A stretch of DNA of 34,890 nt from Candidatus Omnitrophota bacterium (GTDB lineage Bacteria; Omnitrophota; Koll11; Gygaellales; Profunditerraquicolaceae), in contig JAQULD010000003.1 in assembly GCA_028719045.1 (NCBI GenBank), positions 1 to 34,890 of the forward strand. Direction: 5' to 3'. The position numbers and the translations under genes are program-made. Below are positions 24,121 through 32,561 of this stretch, piece after piece. The first letter of the stretch is position 1. Each line of letters opens with the position of its first letter. Under the pieces are notes generated by a model that was not told the DNA's origin, did not search any database, and saw nothing but the letters and a program-made list of their open reading frames with translations.

Positions 24121-24654
24121 ATGAAAAAAGTATTGCTTCACATTTGCTGCGGTATATGCGCAAGCTATCCCGTAGAGAAATTAAAAAGCGAGGGCTTCGA
24201 AGTCATCGGGTATTTTTATAACCCGAATATCCAGCCGAAGGAAGAATACCTGAAAAGGCAGGAGGTCGCAGCAAGTGTAGCGCGATTGCTTGCCTATGAA
24301 TTCATACCAGGCGCTTATGATGAGGGTTATTGGATGGAAGCTGTAAAAGGCCTTGAGAATGAACCCGAAGGGGGAGTCCGCTGCGCTGCCTGCTTTAAAA
24401 TCCGGTTAGAAGCGGCTTTTAGGAAGGCAAAAGAGCTTGGGGCAGACTGTTTCACCACAACGCTCTCGGTGAGCCCGCATAAAGACGCCGGGTTAATCAA
24501 CAAAATAGGCAAGTCCATAAGCCCCGAATCATTTCTGGAATACGATTTTAAGAAAAACAACGGTTTTAAGATTTCCATGGAATTCGCCAGGAATAACCTT
24601 CTTTACAAGCAGAATTACTGCGGCTGCCTGTTTGGCCGCAGCAAAACAGATTAA
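24121..24654 (+). CDS. queH: Epoxyqueuosine reductase QueH
   Basis: 177 residues, typical for QueH (DUF208). The N-terminal HICCGICASYP contains Cys9, Cys10 and Cys13; RCAACFKIRL contains Cys88 and Cys91; the late NYCGC contains Cys167 and Cys169. TTTLSVSPHKD and FKKNNGFKIS are family hallmarks. It reduces epoxyqueuosine to queuosine in tRNA, replacing QueG in many anaerobes, and binds iron-sulfur and a mononuclear iron through these cysteines. It stands 11 bp after the hydrolase gene. Confidence 0.93.
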   Translation: MKKVLLHICCGICASYPVEKLKSEGFEVIGYFYNPNIQPKEEYLKRQEVAASVARLLAYEFIPGAYDEGYWMEAVKGLENEPEGGVRCAACFKIRLEAAFRKAKELGADCFTTTLSVSPHKDAGLINKIGKSISPESFLEYDFKKNNGFKISMEFARNNLLYKQNYCGCLFGRSKTD

Positions 24655-24655
24655 T

Positions 24656-25282
24656 ATGGAGCAATCCCAGATATTTGATCCTATCAATATCCCTGTGCCG
24701 AAAAATGAGATCTTGTCCCGCCTGGGTTTTCGTCAAGGAATTACGAAGATAAACGAGAAGCAGAAAAAAGAAACAGAGGGCTATATCGATGAGGCCCTCT
24801 GTTTGATCAAATTAAAAGGCGTAGCTAAACGCTTTTTAATACAAGATATGGATAGCCGGAAAATCATTATAGCCGGCGGCGCAGTCTTTGAAAGCGGCCT
24901 TTTAGCCGAATTCCTTAAGGACAGCTCGGAAGTACTGCTTATGGCGGCAACAGCCGGGAACCGTATCATGGAGGCGATAGCAAAAGAGTCATCAGGAAAT
25001 AATTTTACCAGGGGAGTGGTTTTTGACGCGGCGGCAAGCGAGATGGCGGACGCCGGACTTGATTGGATAATGAGCTATTTCAACCGTCAGTTGTTAAGAG
25101 AAAACAAGACCCTGGGAAAAAAACGGTTTTCCTGCGGTTATGGTGATTTCCTCCTGAAAAATCAGAAAACGATATACGGACTTTTAAAATTAAACGACCT
25201 TGGTATTAAGATAACAGAGAATTTTATTTTAATCCCGGAAAAATCCGTGACCGCTGTATCCGGCATAAAAGGAGTATCCTAA
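24656..25282 (+). CDS. Stand-alone methionine synthase reactivation domain
   Basis: 208 residues from ATG 24656, one base after the queH stop; ATG 24632 inside queH would add eight residues and has no better ribosome site. The motif KRFSCGYGDFLLKNQ corresponds to the RxSPGYGD AdoMet-binding motif of the MetH activation domain. Thermotoga has the same split, with a separate reactivation protein beside a short MetH. It should bind AdoMet and help re-methylate cob(II)alamin that was oxidised. Its stop overlaps the start of metH (TAATG). Confidence 0.85.
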   Translation: MEQSQIFDPINIPVPKNEILSRLGFRQGITKINEKQKKETEGYIDEALCLIKLKGVAKRFLIQDMDSRKIIIAGGAVFESGLLAEFLKDSSEVLLMAATAGNRIMEAIAKESSGNNFTRGVVFDAAASEMADAGLDWIMSYFNRQLLRENKTLGKKRFSCGYGDFLLKNQKTIYGLLKLNDLGIKITENFILIPEKSVTAVSGIKGVS

Positions 25283-27651
25283 TGGGAAATAAAAATGATT
25301 TGAACAGTCTTATCAGGCAAAGGGCGGTCGTCCTTGACGGCGCGATCGGGACTGAGCTGCAAAAAAAAGGCCTCGCTTCCGGAGACTGCCCGGAATTATG
25401 GTGCCTTAAAAATCCTGAAATTATCAAGGGTATTCACTCGGAATACCGGAAAGCCGGAGCGGACATCGTCTATACCTGCACATTTGGCGCCAACCCTTAT
25501 AAGCTCGGGCAGTTCGGCATAAAAGAAGTAAGGAAAGTAAATAGGGAGCTGGCAAATTTAGCAAAAAACGCGGTAGATAAAAAGGCTTTTGTCGCCGGAG
25601 ATATCGGCCCGACAGGGCATTTTGTCTGGCCGTTCGGGGCTATAGGGTTTGAGGAAGCCGTTAGCGCGTACAAAGAACAAGCCAGGGGGCTTCTTGAAGG
25701 CGGAGTGGACCTTTTTGTCATCGAAACGATGATGGATATACAGGAAGCCCGCGCGGCGCTTATCGCGGTAAAAGAGCTATGCGACAAATTCGTTATCGTA
25801 ACCATGACCTTTGAGAAAACGGGGCGGACATTAAATGGCACCGATCCCGTATCCGCTTTGATAACTTTGCAAAGCCTTGGCGCGGATGCCGTAGGCTGCA
25901 ATTGCTCCACCGGACCTGAAGATATGTCAAGATTCATTTCGCTTATGAAACCATATTCCAAGGTCCCTTTAGTGGCAAAACCGAATGCCGGCATGCCGAA
26001 ACTTGTCGCGGACAGGGCTTCCTACGATATGAACGCGAAGAAATTCGCTTCTTTCGGCAAAGGGCTGGTTTCTTCCGGAGCAAATTTCTTAGGCGGTTGC
26101 TGCGGGACAACTCCCGCGCACATTCTTGAATTGAAGAAAGCGGTTAAAGATAAAAAGCCGGTGGCTAACCTGCTTAAGCCGGTAAGCGCTTTAAGTTCAG
26201 CGAGAAAAACCGTGCTAATCGAAGATAATAAGCCTCTGCTTATGATCGGGGAAAGGATAAATCCTACCGGAAAGAAAGACCTGCAGAATGAACTCCTGGG
26301 AGGTAAATTCTCTCTGGTCAGAAAAATGGCAAAAGACCAGGAAAGCGAGGGCGCTTCTGTTTTAGACTTGAATGTCGGGGCCCACGGCATTGATGAGGGA
26401 AAAACAATAAAGGAGGCTATAGGCCTTTTGGCTACGATCACAGACCTGCCTCTTTGTATCGACTCTTCAAATCTAAAGGCTATTGAAGGCGCTTTAAGGG
26501 TTTATCCCGGAAGGGCGCTTATAAATTCAATTTCAGCGGAGAAGAACAGCCTGAAAAAACTCCTTCCACTGGCAGCCAAATACGGCGCCATGTTCATACT
26601 GCTTCCGGTCACGGAAAAAGGCGTCGCTAAAACGGCTGGAGAAAGAAAAGCCGTTGTGGAAGGCGTGTTTAAAAAAGCCGCGGCCTTCGGATTTACCAAA
26701 GCCGATATGCTGGTGGATTGCCTTGCCCTTAGCGTGTCTTCACAGCCTGACGCGGCTATTGAGGCCTTAAAGACCATAGATTGGTGCGCCGGGGAATTCA
26801 AGTCAAAGACAGTCCTTGGCCTTTCCAATATTTCTTTCGGGCTTCCTCAGCGTAAATGGGTGAACGCGGCGTTCCTGGCAATGGCTAATGCCAGAGGACT
26901 TACGGCGGCGATCCTGAATCCCGGCAGTCCGGAACTGCAAAGTGTCCTTTCCGCCTCCGATTTTCTGACGGGGAAAAGGCGCGACGGTTTAATCAAAGCC
27001 CCTTCTTTGGAGATACAGGGGCAAATACTCCATCCCCTGATGAAAGCGGTAGTGGAAGGTAACAAGGAAGAGATAGTGGTTTTTGTCAAAGACGCCCTTA
27101 AGTCCGGTTATACCGCTTTAAAGATCATTAATGAAATCATGATTCCGGCGATCACGAAAACAGGCGAATTGTTCGAAAAAAAAGAATTTTACCTGCCTCA
27201 GCTTATCGCCAGCGCCGAAGCCAGTAAAAAGGCTTTCGCTTATCTGGAACCTCACCTGAAGAAAGATAACCAGTCAGCTCCAAAAAAAGGGGTGATCATT
27301 TTAAGCACGGTTAAAGGCGACATCCATGATATAGGGAAAAATATCGTGAGCCTCATGTTGAAAAATCACGGTTTTCAGGTGATCGACCTTGGTAAGGATG
27401 TTTCCGCGAAAAGGATAATCTTGGCTGCCAGGCTTCACAACGCGGATATCGTGGGCTTATCCGCTTTAATGACTACAACCATGGTTAATATGAAAGAAGT
27501 GGTAAAGCTCGCGCGTAAAGAAGGGCTATCCTGTAAATTTATTGTCGGAGGAGCGGTGCTAACTGAGTCTTTTGCCCGTTCACTCGGCGCGGAATATGGC
27601 AAAGACGGTGTGGAAGCCGTGCGTGTCGCCACCAGATTGATTTCTCCGTAA
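25282..27651 (+). CDS. metH: B12-dependent methionine synthase lacking the activation domain
   Basis: 789 residues against about 1200 for E. coli MetH. Order: homocysteine S-methyltransferase domain (1-290) with zinc ligands Cys207 (GCNCSTGP) and Cys273/Cys274 (GGCCGTTP); pterin-binding domain (about 315-570; LMIGERINPTGKK, DLNVGAHGID); cobalamin cap (about 580-660); and the B12-binding domain with DIHDIG at 680-685 (His682 cobalt ligand). The AdoMet activation module is missing here and is supplied by the upstream gene. It makes methionine from homocysteine and methyl-tetrahydrofolate. Confidence 0.94.
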   Translation: MGNKNDLNSLIRQRAVVLDGAIGTELQKKGLASGDCPELWCLKNPEIIKGIHSEYRKAGADIVYTCTFGANPYKLGQFGIKEVRKVNRELANLAKNAVDKKAFVAGDIGPTGHFVWPFGAIGFEEAVSAYKEQARGLLEGGVDLFVIETMMDIQEARAALIAVKELCDKFVIVTMTFEKTGRTLNGTDPVSALITLQSLGADAVGCNCSTGPEDMSRFISLMKPYSKVPLVAKPNAGMPKLVADRASYDMNAKKFASFGKGLVSSGANFLGGCCGTTPAHILELKKAVKDKKPVANLLKPVSALSSARKTVLIEDNKPLLMIGERINPTGKKDLQNELLGGKFSLVRKMAKDQESEGASVLDLNVGAHGIDEGKTIKEAIGLLATITDLPLCIDSSNLKAIEGALRVYPGRALINSISAEKNSLKKLLPLAAKYGAMFILLPVTEKGVAKTAGERKAVVEGVFKKAAAFGFTKADMLVDCLALSVSSQPDAAIEALKTIDWCAGEFKSKTVLGLSNISFGLPQRKWVNAAFLAMANARGLTAAILNPGSPELQSVLSASDFLTGKRRDGLIKAPSLEIQGQILHPLMKAVVEGNKEEIVVFVKDALKSGYTALKIINEIMIPAITKTGELFEKKEFYLPQLIASAEASKKAFAYLEPHLKKDNQSAPKKGVIILSTVKGDIHDIGKNIVSLMLKNHGFQVIDLGKDVSAKRIILAARLHNADIVGLSALMTTTMVNMKEVVKLARKEGLSCKFIVGGAVLTESFARSLGAEYGKDGVEAVRVATRLISP

Positions 27652-27675
27652 AATCAGATTAAAAGGAGGGAGTAG

Positions 27676-28602
27676 ATGCCCAGGGAAGAAGTTGCCAGGT
27701 TAATCGAGAATATCGAAAAGATAATAGTGGGTAAAACCGAAACCGTGAAACTGCTGGTGGTAGGGTTATTGACGAACGGCCATGTCCTTATAGAAGACGT
27801 CCCCGGGATGGGAAAGACCATGTTTGCCCTGGCCCTTGCAAAATCGATCAGCGGAGATTTTAAAAGGATTCAGGCTACCCCAGACCTTTTGCCCACGGAT
27901 ATAACCGGAGGGCTGGTCTATAGCCCTAAAACATCGGAGTTTGATTTCAGGAAAGGCCCGGTGTTCACCAATATCCTTCTAGTCGATGAAATAAACAGGA
28001 CTTCCCCGCGCACGCAATCCGCGCTTCTTGAATGCATGCAGGAGTGCAAGGTAACACTTGACGGAAATACTTTCGCGTTACCGGCCCCGTTCATGGTGAT
28101 CGCCACTCAAAATCCGGTTGAACACCAGGGTACTTATCCCTTGCCGGAAGCCCAGGTAGACAGGTTCCTGATGAAGATCAGTATGGGTTACCTTTTGCCG
28201 GATGAGGAAATAGCCGTAATCTCAAACCAGAAAAAACAGCACCCGATTGAGACCTTAAAGCCGGTAATGGACTTAAGCAGGCTTTTGAGTTTACAGCAGG
28301 AGATCAAGAACATAGAGATCTCACAAAATGTGCTTAAATACATCGTTTCCCTGGTTTCTTCAACCCGGAAGAAAGATAGCGTAAAACTCGGCGCCAGCCC
28401 CCGCGCTTCAGTCGCCGTCATGAAAGCAAGCTGCGCCTGGGCTTTTATCGAAGGCAGAGATTACGTTATACCGGATGATGTGTCAAAACTTCTGCCCTGG
28501 GTCTTAAAGCACCGCATTGTGCTTAAATCAAAAGCGGTAATTTCAGGAGTTACTCCTGAATCTTTCGTAGAAGGCCTTCTAAGGAACACCCCGATACCTT
28601 AA
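27676..28602 (+). CDS. MoxR-family AAA+ ATPase
   Basis: 308 residues. Walker A is DVPGMGKTMFA (41-51), Walker B is NILLVDEINR (99-108), and the sensor-like ATQNPVEHQGTYPLPEAQVDRF is cut short here to its core ATQNPVEHQG. The lid domain ends with PWVLKHRI. MoxR ATPases act as chaperones for VWA or membrane partner proteins. AAGGAGG precedes ATG 27676. It is followed after three bases by DUF58, the classic MoxR partner order. The 24-bp gap before it is the largest in the whole 21-kb run. Confidence 0.93.
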   Translation: MPREEVARLIENIEKIIVGKTETVKLLVVGLLTNGHVLIEDVPGMGKTMFALALAKSISGDFKRIQATPDLLPTDITGGLVYSPKTSEFDFRKGPVFTNILLVDEINRTSPRTQSALLECMQECKVTLDGNTFALPAPFMVIATQNPVEHQGTYPLPEAQVDRFLMKISMGYLLPDEEIAVISNQKKQHPIETLKPVMDLSRLLSLQQEIKNIEISQNVLKYIVSLVSSTRKKDSVKLGASPRASVAVMKASCAWAFIEGRDYVIPDDVSKLLPWVLKHRIVLKSKAVISGVTPESFVEGLLRNTPIP

Positions 28603-28605
28603 AAA

Positions 28606-29832
28606 ATGTACAAGAAATTCATTAAAAAATGGATTGGCTTTGTCCTGCTTTTGTGTTTCAGCTTTTACATGGGGATAAAGAATTCCCAGCTTTTTTTCTC
28701 TTTTTTATTCTGGTTCCTCGTTTCCGTGGCCGCTTTGAGCACCTTCTGGGTGCTTTTGGAATATTGCGGCTCCTCGTTAAAAATTTCCAGGACCAATATC
28801 CCGAAAATACAGGAAGATGAAAGCGTTGAAATAAATATTAAAATAGCCAATAAGGGGATGATCCCGCTATTGAACCTTGTGGTCGAAGACAGCGCGCCGT
28901 GCGCTCAAGCCGGTGAAAGAAAAAAATATATACTGGTAGATTATTTGGGTATATCCGGAGAAAAAGAACTTAAATATTCCTGTTTTTGCCCCTTACGCGG
29001 GCTTTACGGCCTTGGGCCGGTAAAAGTTTATTTTTTCGATCCGTTCGGGCTGATTTTTCTGAGAAAAACATTTGCCGCCCGTTCCGAACTTTACGTTTAT
29101 CCGCGTACTTTCAAGGTAACCAGGTTCCCGGAGCTTACCAAGGGCAATGCCCCGTGGTTTGGAATCGAAACAAGCCGGGTAAGCGGAGATGAAGACGAGT
29201 TTTTCGGGGTACGGGAATATAAATCAGGGGATCCGATAAAAAAAATACACTGGATCTCTTCCGCGCGCAAAAATGAGCTGATCGTAAAAGAATACCAGAG
29301 GCAGAGTTTCTTTAAAGCGACGATAGTATTTAACCTGGATAAAGAAAACAACCTCGGTGAAGGCAAAAATTCGGTCTGCGAATATATAATTAAAATCGTG
29401 GCTTCCGTGTCCAAGTATCTTATAAACATGGGCGTTTCGGTGGAAGTGATCGCCCACACGGATGATACCGTCTGCATCGAAGCTAATAAAGGCAATGAAC
29501 ATCTGGAAGATATACTGAAATTTCTCGCGATGGCTAAAATAGAGAGCAGGGTGAGCTTCATGGAAGTTTTTGAGAGTTTTTCGCAAAATATTTCCGATGA
29601 TTCGACTGTGATAGCGGTAATGCTCGACAAAGACAGGGAGTATCTTCCCAATATGCTTTCGCTCTCTGCCAGGAACGTCGCTATCCTGCCGATTATCCTT
29701 GTTACTTCGACCTTTGCCGACGAGTCGCTAAACACCATCCCCGATGACGTGTTTGATATAAGGCTTCCCGGGATTATGAGCCTCGCGCCTATTTATGTTT
29801 TACGTTCTGATAACCTGGAAGAAAAGTTTTGA
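28606..29832 (+). CDS. DUF58-domain membrane protein
   Basis: 408 residues. Two N-terminal hydrophobic segments (about 9-25 and 30-50) form a hairpin anchor. A beta-rich extracytoplasmic or cytoplasmic part (60-190) leads into the DUF58 signature REYKSGDPIKKIHWISSAR near 203-221. The C-terminal half has a VWA-like alternating pattern (IVFNLDKEN, IAVMLDKD). DUF58 proteins work with MoxR ATPases in cell-envelope assembly or stress tolerance. The stop overlaps a possible TTG start of the next gene. Confidence 0.9.
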   Translation: MYKKFIKKWIGFVLLLCFSFYMGIKNSQLFFSFLFWFLVSVAALSTFWVLLEYCGSSLKISRTNIPKIQEDESVEINIKIANKGMIPLLNLVVEDSAPCAQAGERKKYILVDYLGISGEKELKYSCFCPLRGLYGLGPVKVYFFDPFGLIFLRKTFAARSELYVYPRTFKVTRFPELTKGNAPWFGIETSRVSGDEDEFFGVREYKSGDPIKKIHWISSARKNELIVKEYQRQSFFKATIVFNLDKENNLGEGKNSVCEYIIKIVASVSKYLINMGVSVEVIAHTDDTVCIEANKGNEHLEDILKFLAMAKIESRVSFMEVFESFSQNISDDSTVIAVMLDKDREYLPNMLSLSARNVAILPIILVTSTFADESLNTIPDDVFDIRLPGIMSLAPIYVLRSDNLEEKF

Positions 29833-29837
29833 TCCTA

Positions 29838-32561
29838 ATGAAAGACACAGGGAAAAATAAGTTTTTTAATATCGAAATCTTTATAAGCGCGTTTCTGGTA
29901 TTGTTTTCGATAGCCTTGTTCGACAGATTCCTGAGCCCGGCCATGAAATTGTCCCTGGTCTTGGCGGTCATCCTTGGATTCTATTCCAGCCGGCTTTCCC
30001 GCGGGCTTGCCTACCTGAACACGATAAAAAACCTCGCGTTCCTTTGTTCCGCCGCCGCCCTTATCTGGAGCATCTACGCCGTCATAAAATCAAGTTTTTT
30101 TTATAAAGAAGTGCTGTTGATCTTCGCTAATACACTATTTGTCCTTTCGGCGATATTAAGTTTCGGCGCCGTTATTCCGGAACTTTTGGGTTATATCCAG
30201 GTTTTAAGCATAGCTTTGTTCTTAATCGCCTGCGCCCTTACTAAAAATCACGACTTTAAATTCCTCGTCCCCGCGGTAGGCTATGTTTTTCTCCTTTTAG
30301 CCGCGGTCAGGATAAAGCTTTTTTCTTTCTTTTCCCCGGGCCCCGGAGAAAAAACCAGGTATGATTCCTATTATATGCCCATGTTTTTGTTTTTTTTCCT
30401 GGCCCTGTTTGCCGGATGGTCCTTGTACGGCCGTTTTCCCTTAGGCCAAATAAACACAAAAGGCTTTTTTCTTGACGAAGATTATTCTGGAGGCATCGAA
30501 CAGGAAAAAAAATATAAAGAAAAAACCGAAAATTCTCAGGAAAAGATGCAGCAGGAAGTGACAAAATGGATATTAACTTTAAAGACCACCGAGGAAAAGC
30601 AGGAACTGCTTATGCTTTTGAGCGCTTTTATTCAGGATCCCCATGACGCGGTAACTGCCGCGGAAGCGGAAAACGGGCTGATTTACAGTATCAAAAGCCA
30701 CGCGATGCGCCTGGGAGCCAAGGCAAAAGGCGAAGAATTAGCCCGTTCTATACAGGAATATTCCGAAAACAACCTGGAATCCAAGGTCGCTAAGGTCCAA
30801 AACGACATGGTTGATGTTTTAAAGTCCCAGACTTTAAATATACTTGACCGGGCAAAAACAATGGATTCTTTGAATAAAATGCTTCAAAGTGATTCTTATA
30901 AAGATATTATGCAAAATCGCGATAATCTGCAGAAGACCGTGAACAGCTCTCATTTCGAAGAAGGCGCCAAAAACGAGCTTAAAGACCTGGCTAGCGGCTT
31001 GTCGGGCTGGAAGTCTTATCAAACTTACCGTAAGATATCCGATAGTATTGCCAAAAAGGCCGGGCAGTTGAAAGGCGGGGAAGGCGATGAAATAGAGAAT
31101 GCCATGAAAAGTATCGACAATATGAGGAAGATTGAAGATGAGGCTGAACCGGTAAAGAAAGCTATAAAAGCGTTGAAACAAAAATTAGCTCCCCAGAATA
31201 AAAATATCGCCGACGGCCTTGAGGAGTTATTGAATTTGAAATCTGAAATGAACGCGTTGAAGTCGAAAGCAGCCCTTTATAAGAAGCTTGGAGAAGCAAA
31301 TATTGCGCAAGATAAGTTGAAAGGGCTAAAGAACGAACTCGAAGGCAGTGATAACGCGGAAAATTCCGGGCAGGCCGCAAAAACGCTGACGGAACTAAAA
31401 AGCAGGGTTCTTGGCGACGAGGTTTTAAGCAAGTCTCCCGAAGCAAAAGAACTTTTGGAAACAAAATTAAATAAACAGGCCAAGAAAAACAAGCAGGAAA
31501 TGGAAAACAAAATAAAAGGAGCTAACCTCGGTGAAACAGGGGAGAAGCTTTTAAGTGACCTGGATGGCCTTGCTTCGGCTCAGGACAGGGAGAGCTTGAA
31601 TTCAGCGGCCAAACAAATGGGGGAGAGCATAGACCGGTTAAACCGCGCCGGGCTTATTTCAAAGGAACAAAAAGATAATTTTAGCCAACAGCTGGGAAGC
31701 CTGTCAAGCCTGCTTTCCGCTAGCCTGGAGTCGCGTGAACAATCCCAGCAGGGAACCATAAGCAGCGATTCCCAGCTTCCGGATTATCGCAGTGAGATAT
31801 TAAAGATCATGCGGGGCAAGCCCAGTATGGGAGCCATGAATAAGCTTATGGGGAACTTGAGCAACGCGGATACTATTTCCCGGATTGAGGATATCCGTCA
31901 GGCGATGAAAGAGGAAGTGCGGTCAAGTTCAAATCAAACCAGTAAACTGGAAGCCAAGGCGCTGGATTCTTTTATTGATAAAATGTGCGAAGCGGGTAAA
32001 TCGATGCTTATCGAAAAAAGCAATTTGGACATAAGAAGCGATTTAGATGAACTCGCTAAGGCAAAGCCCCTTAAGGCCCTGGCGCTAAAGAAGCAGCTGC
32101 GGGAATTAAAGGACGCCAAGACCGAACAAGAGTTAAAGAAAAAACTTGAGAATATGGAAGCCCAGGTGGATGCCGCCGCTGATACTGACCTGCCTTTCGC
32201 TTCCGGAGAAGGGGTTTCAAAGAAAATGCAGCGTAACGTGACAGGAAAACCGGTATTCCTGAAACTGCATGTTTTACCGGCTATTTCCGTGCTGCAATTA
32301 AATTCCGCCGTGGCTTTAAAATGCGTCGCGGTATTCAATAGCAGTTTGATAAAAGATTTAAGCCAGGACCTGGAATGGGTATCGAGCAATCCCGCTGTGG
32401 TAGCGGTGGATTCAAAAGGGATTGCCTATGGGCTGGCTAAGGGAAGCGCGGAGGTTTTTGCTTTATACAACGGCACCGCGAGCCAAAGGTCTGAAATCAC
32501 GGTGGTTGATGCGCTGCAAAAAAACATAAGCGAAGAGTTGAAAAACGCGTTAGGGGAATAA
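29838..32561 (+). CDS. Seven-TM protein with long helical region and Big-type Ig domain
   Basis: 907 residues from ATG 29838 (a TTG at 29829 would add three). Seven hydrophobic segments fall in residues 12-210. Residues about 225-790 are Lys/Glu/Leu-rich and look helical or coiled-coil. A single bacterial Ig-like domain (about 810-895: LEWVSSNPAVVAVDSKGIAYGLAKGSAEV) follows near the end. In many MoxR-DUF58 operons this position holds a TgpA-type transglutaminase; no transglutaminase Cys-His-Asp motif is seen. It may span the periplasm and organise the envelope (inference). I do not recognise the central region. Confidence 0.8.
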   Translation: MKDTGKNKFFNIEIFISAFLVLFSIALFDRFLSPAMKLSLVLAVILGFYSSRLSRGLAYLNTIKNLAFLCSAAALIWSIYAVIKSSFFYKEVLLIFANTLFVLSAILSFGAVIPELLGYIQVLSIALFLIACALTKNHDFKFLVPAVGYVFLLLAAVRIKLFSFFSPGPGEKTRYDSYYMPMFLFFFLALFAGWSLYGRFPLGQINTKGFFLDEDYSGGIEQEKKYKEKTENSQEKMQQEVTKWILTLKTTEEKQELLMLLSAFIQDPHDAVTAAEAENGLIYSIKSHAMRLGAKAKGEELARSIQEYSENNLESKVAKVQNDMVDVLKSQTLNILDRAKTMDSLNKMLQSDSYKDIMQNRDNLQKTVNSSHFEEGAKNELKDLASGLSGWKSYQTYRKISDSIAKKAGQLKGGEGDEIENAMKSIDNMRKIEDEAEPVKKAIKALKQKLAPQNKNIADGLEELLNLKSEMNALKSKAALYKKLGEANIAQDKLKGLKNELEGSDNAENSGQAAKTLTELKSRVLGDEVLSKSPEAKELLETKLNKQAKKNKQEMENKIKGANLGETGEKLLSDLDGLASAQDRESLNSAAKQMGESIDRLNRAGLISKEQKDNFSQQLGSLSSLLSASLESREQSQQGTISSDSQLPDYRSEILKIMRGKPSMGAMNKLMGNLSNADTISRIEDIRQAMKEEVRSSSNQTSKLEAKALDSFIDKMCEAGKSMLIEKSNLDIRSDLDELAKAKPLKALALKKQLRELKDAKTEQELKKKLENMEAQVDAAADTDLPFASGEGVSKKMQRNVTGKPVFLKLHVLPAISVLQLNSAVALKCVAVFNSSLIKDLSQDLEWVSSNPAVVAVDSKGIAYGLAKGSAEVFALYNGTASQRSEITVVDALQKNISEELKNALGE

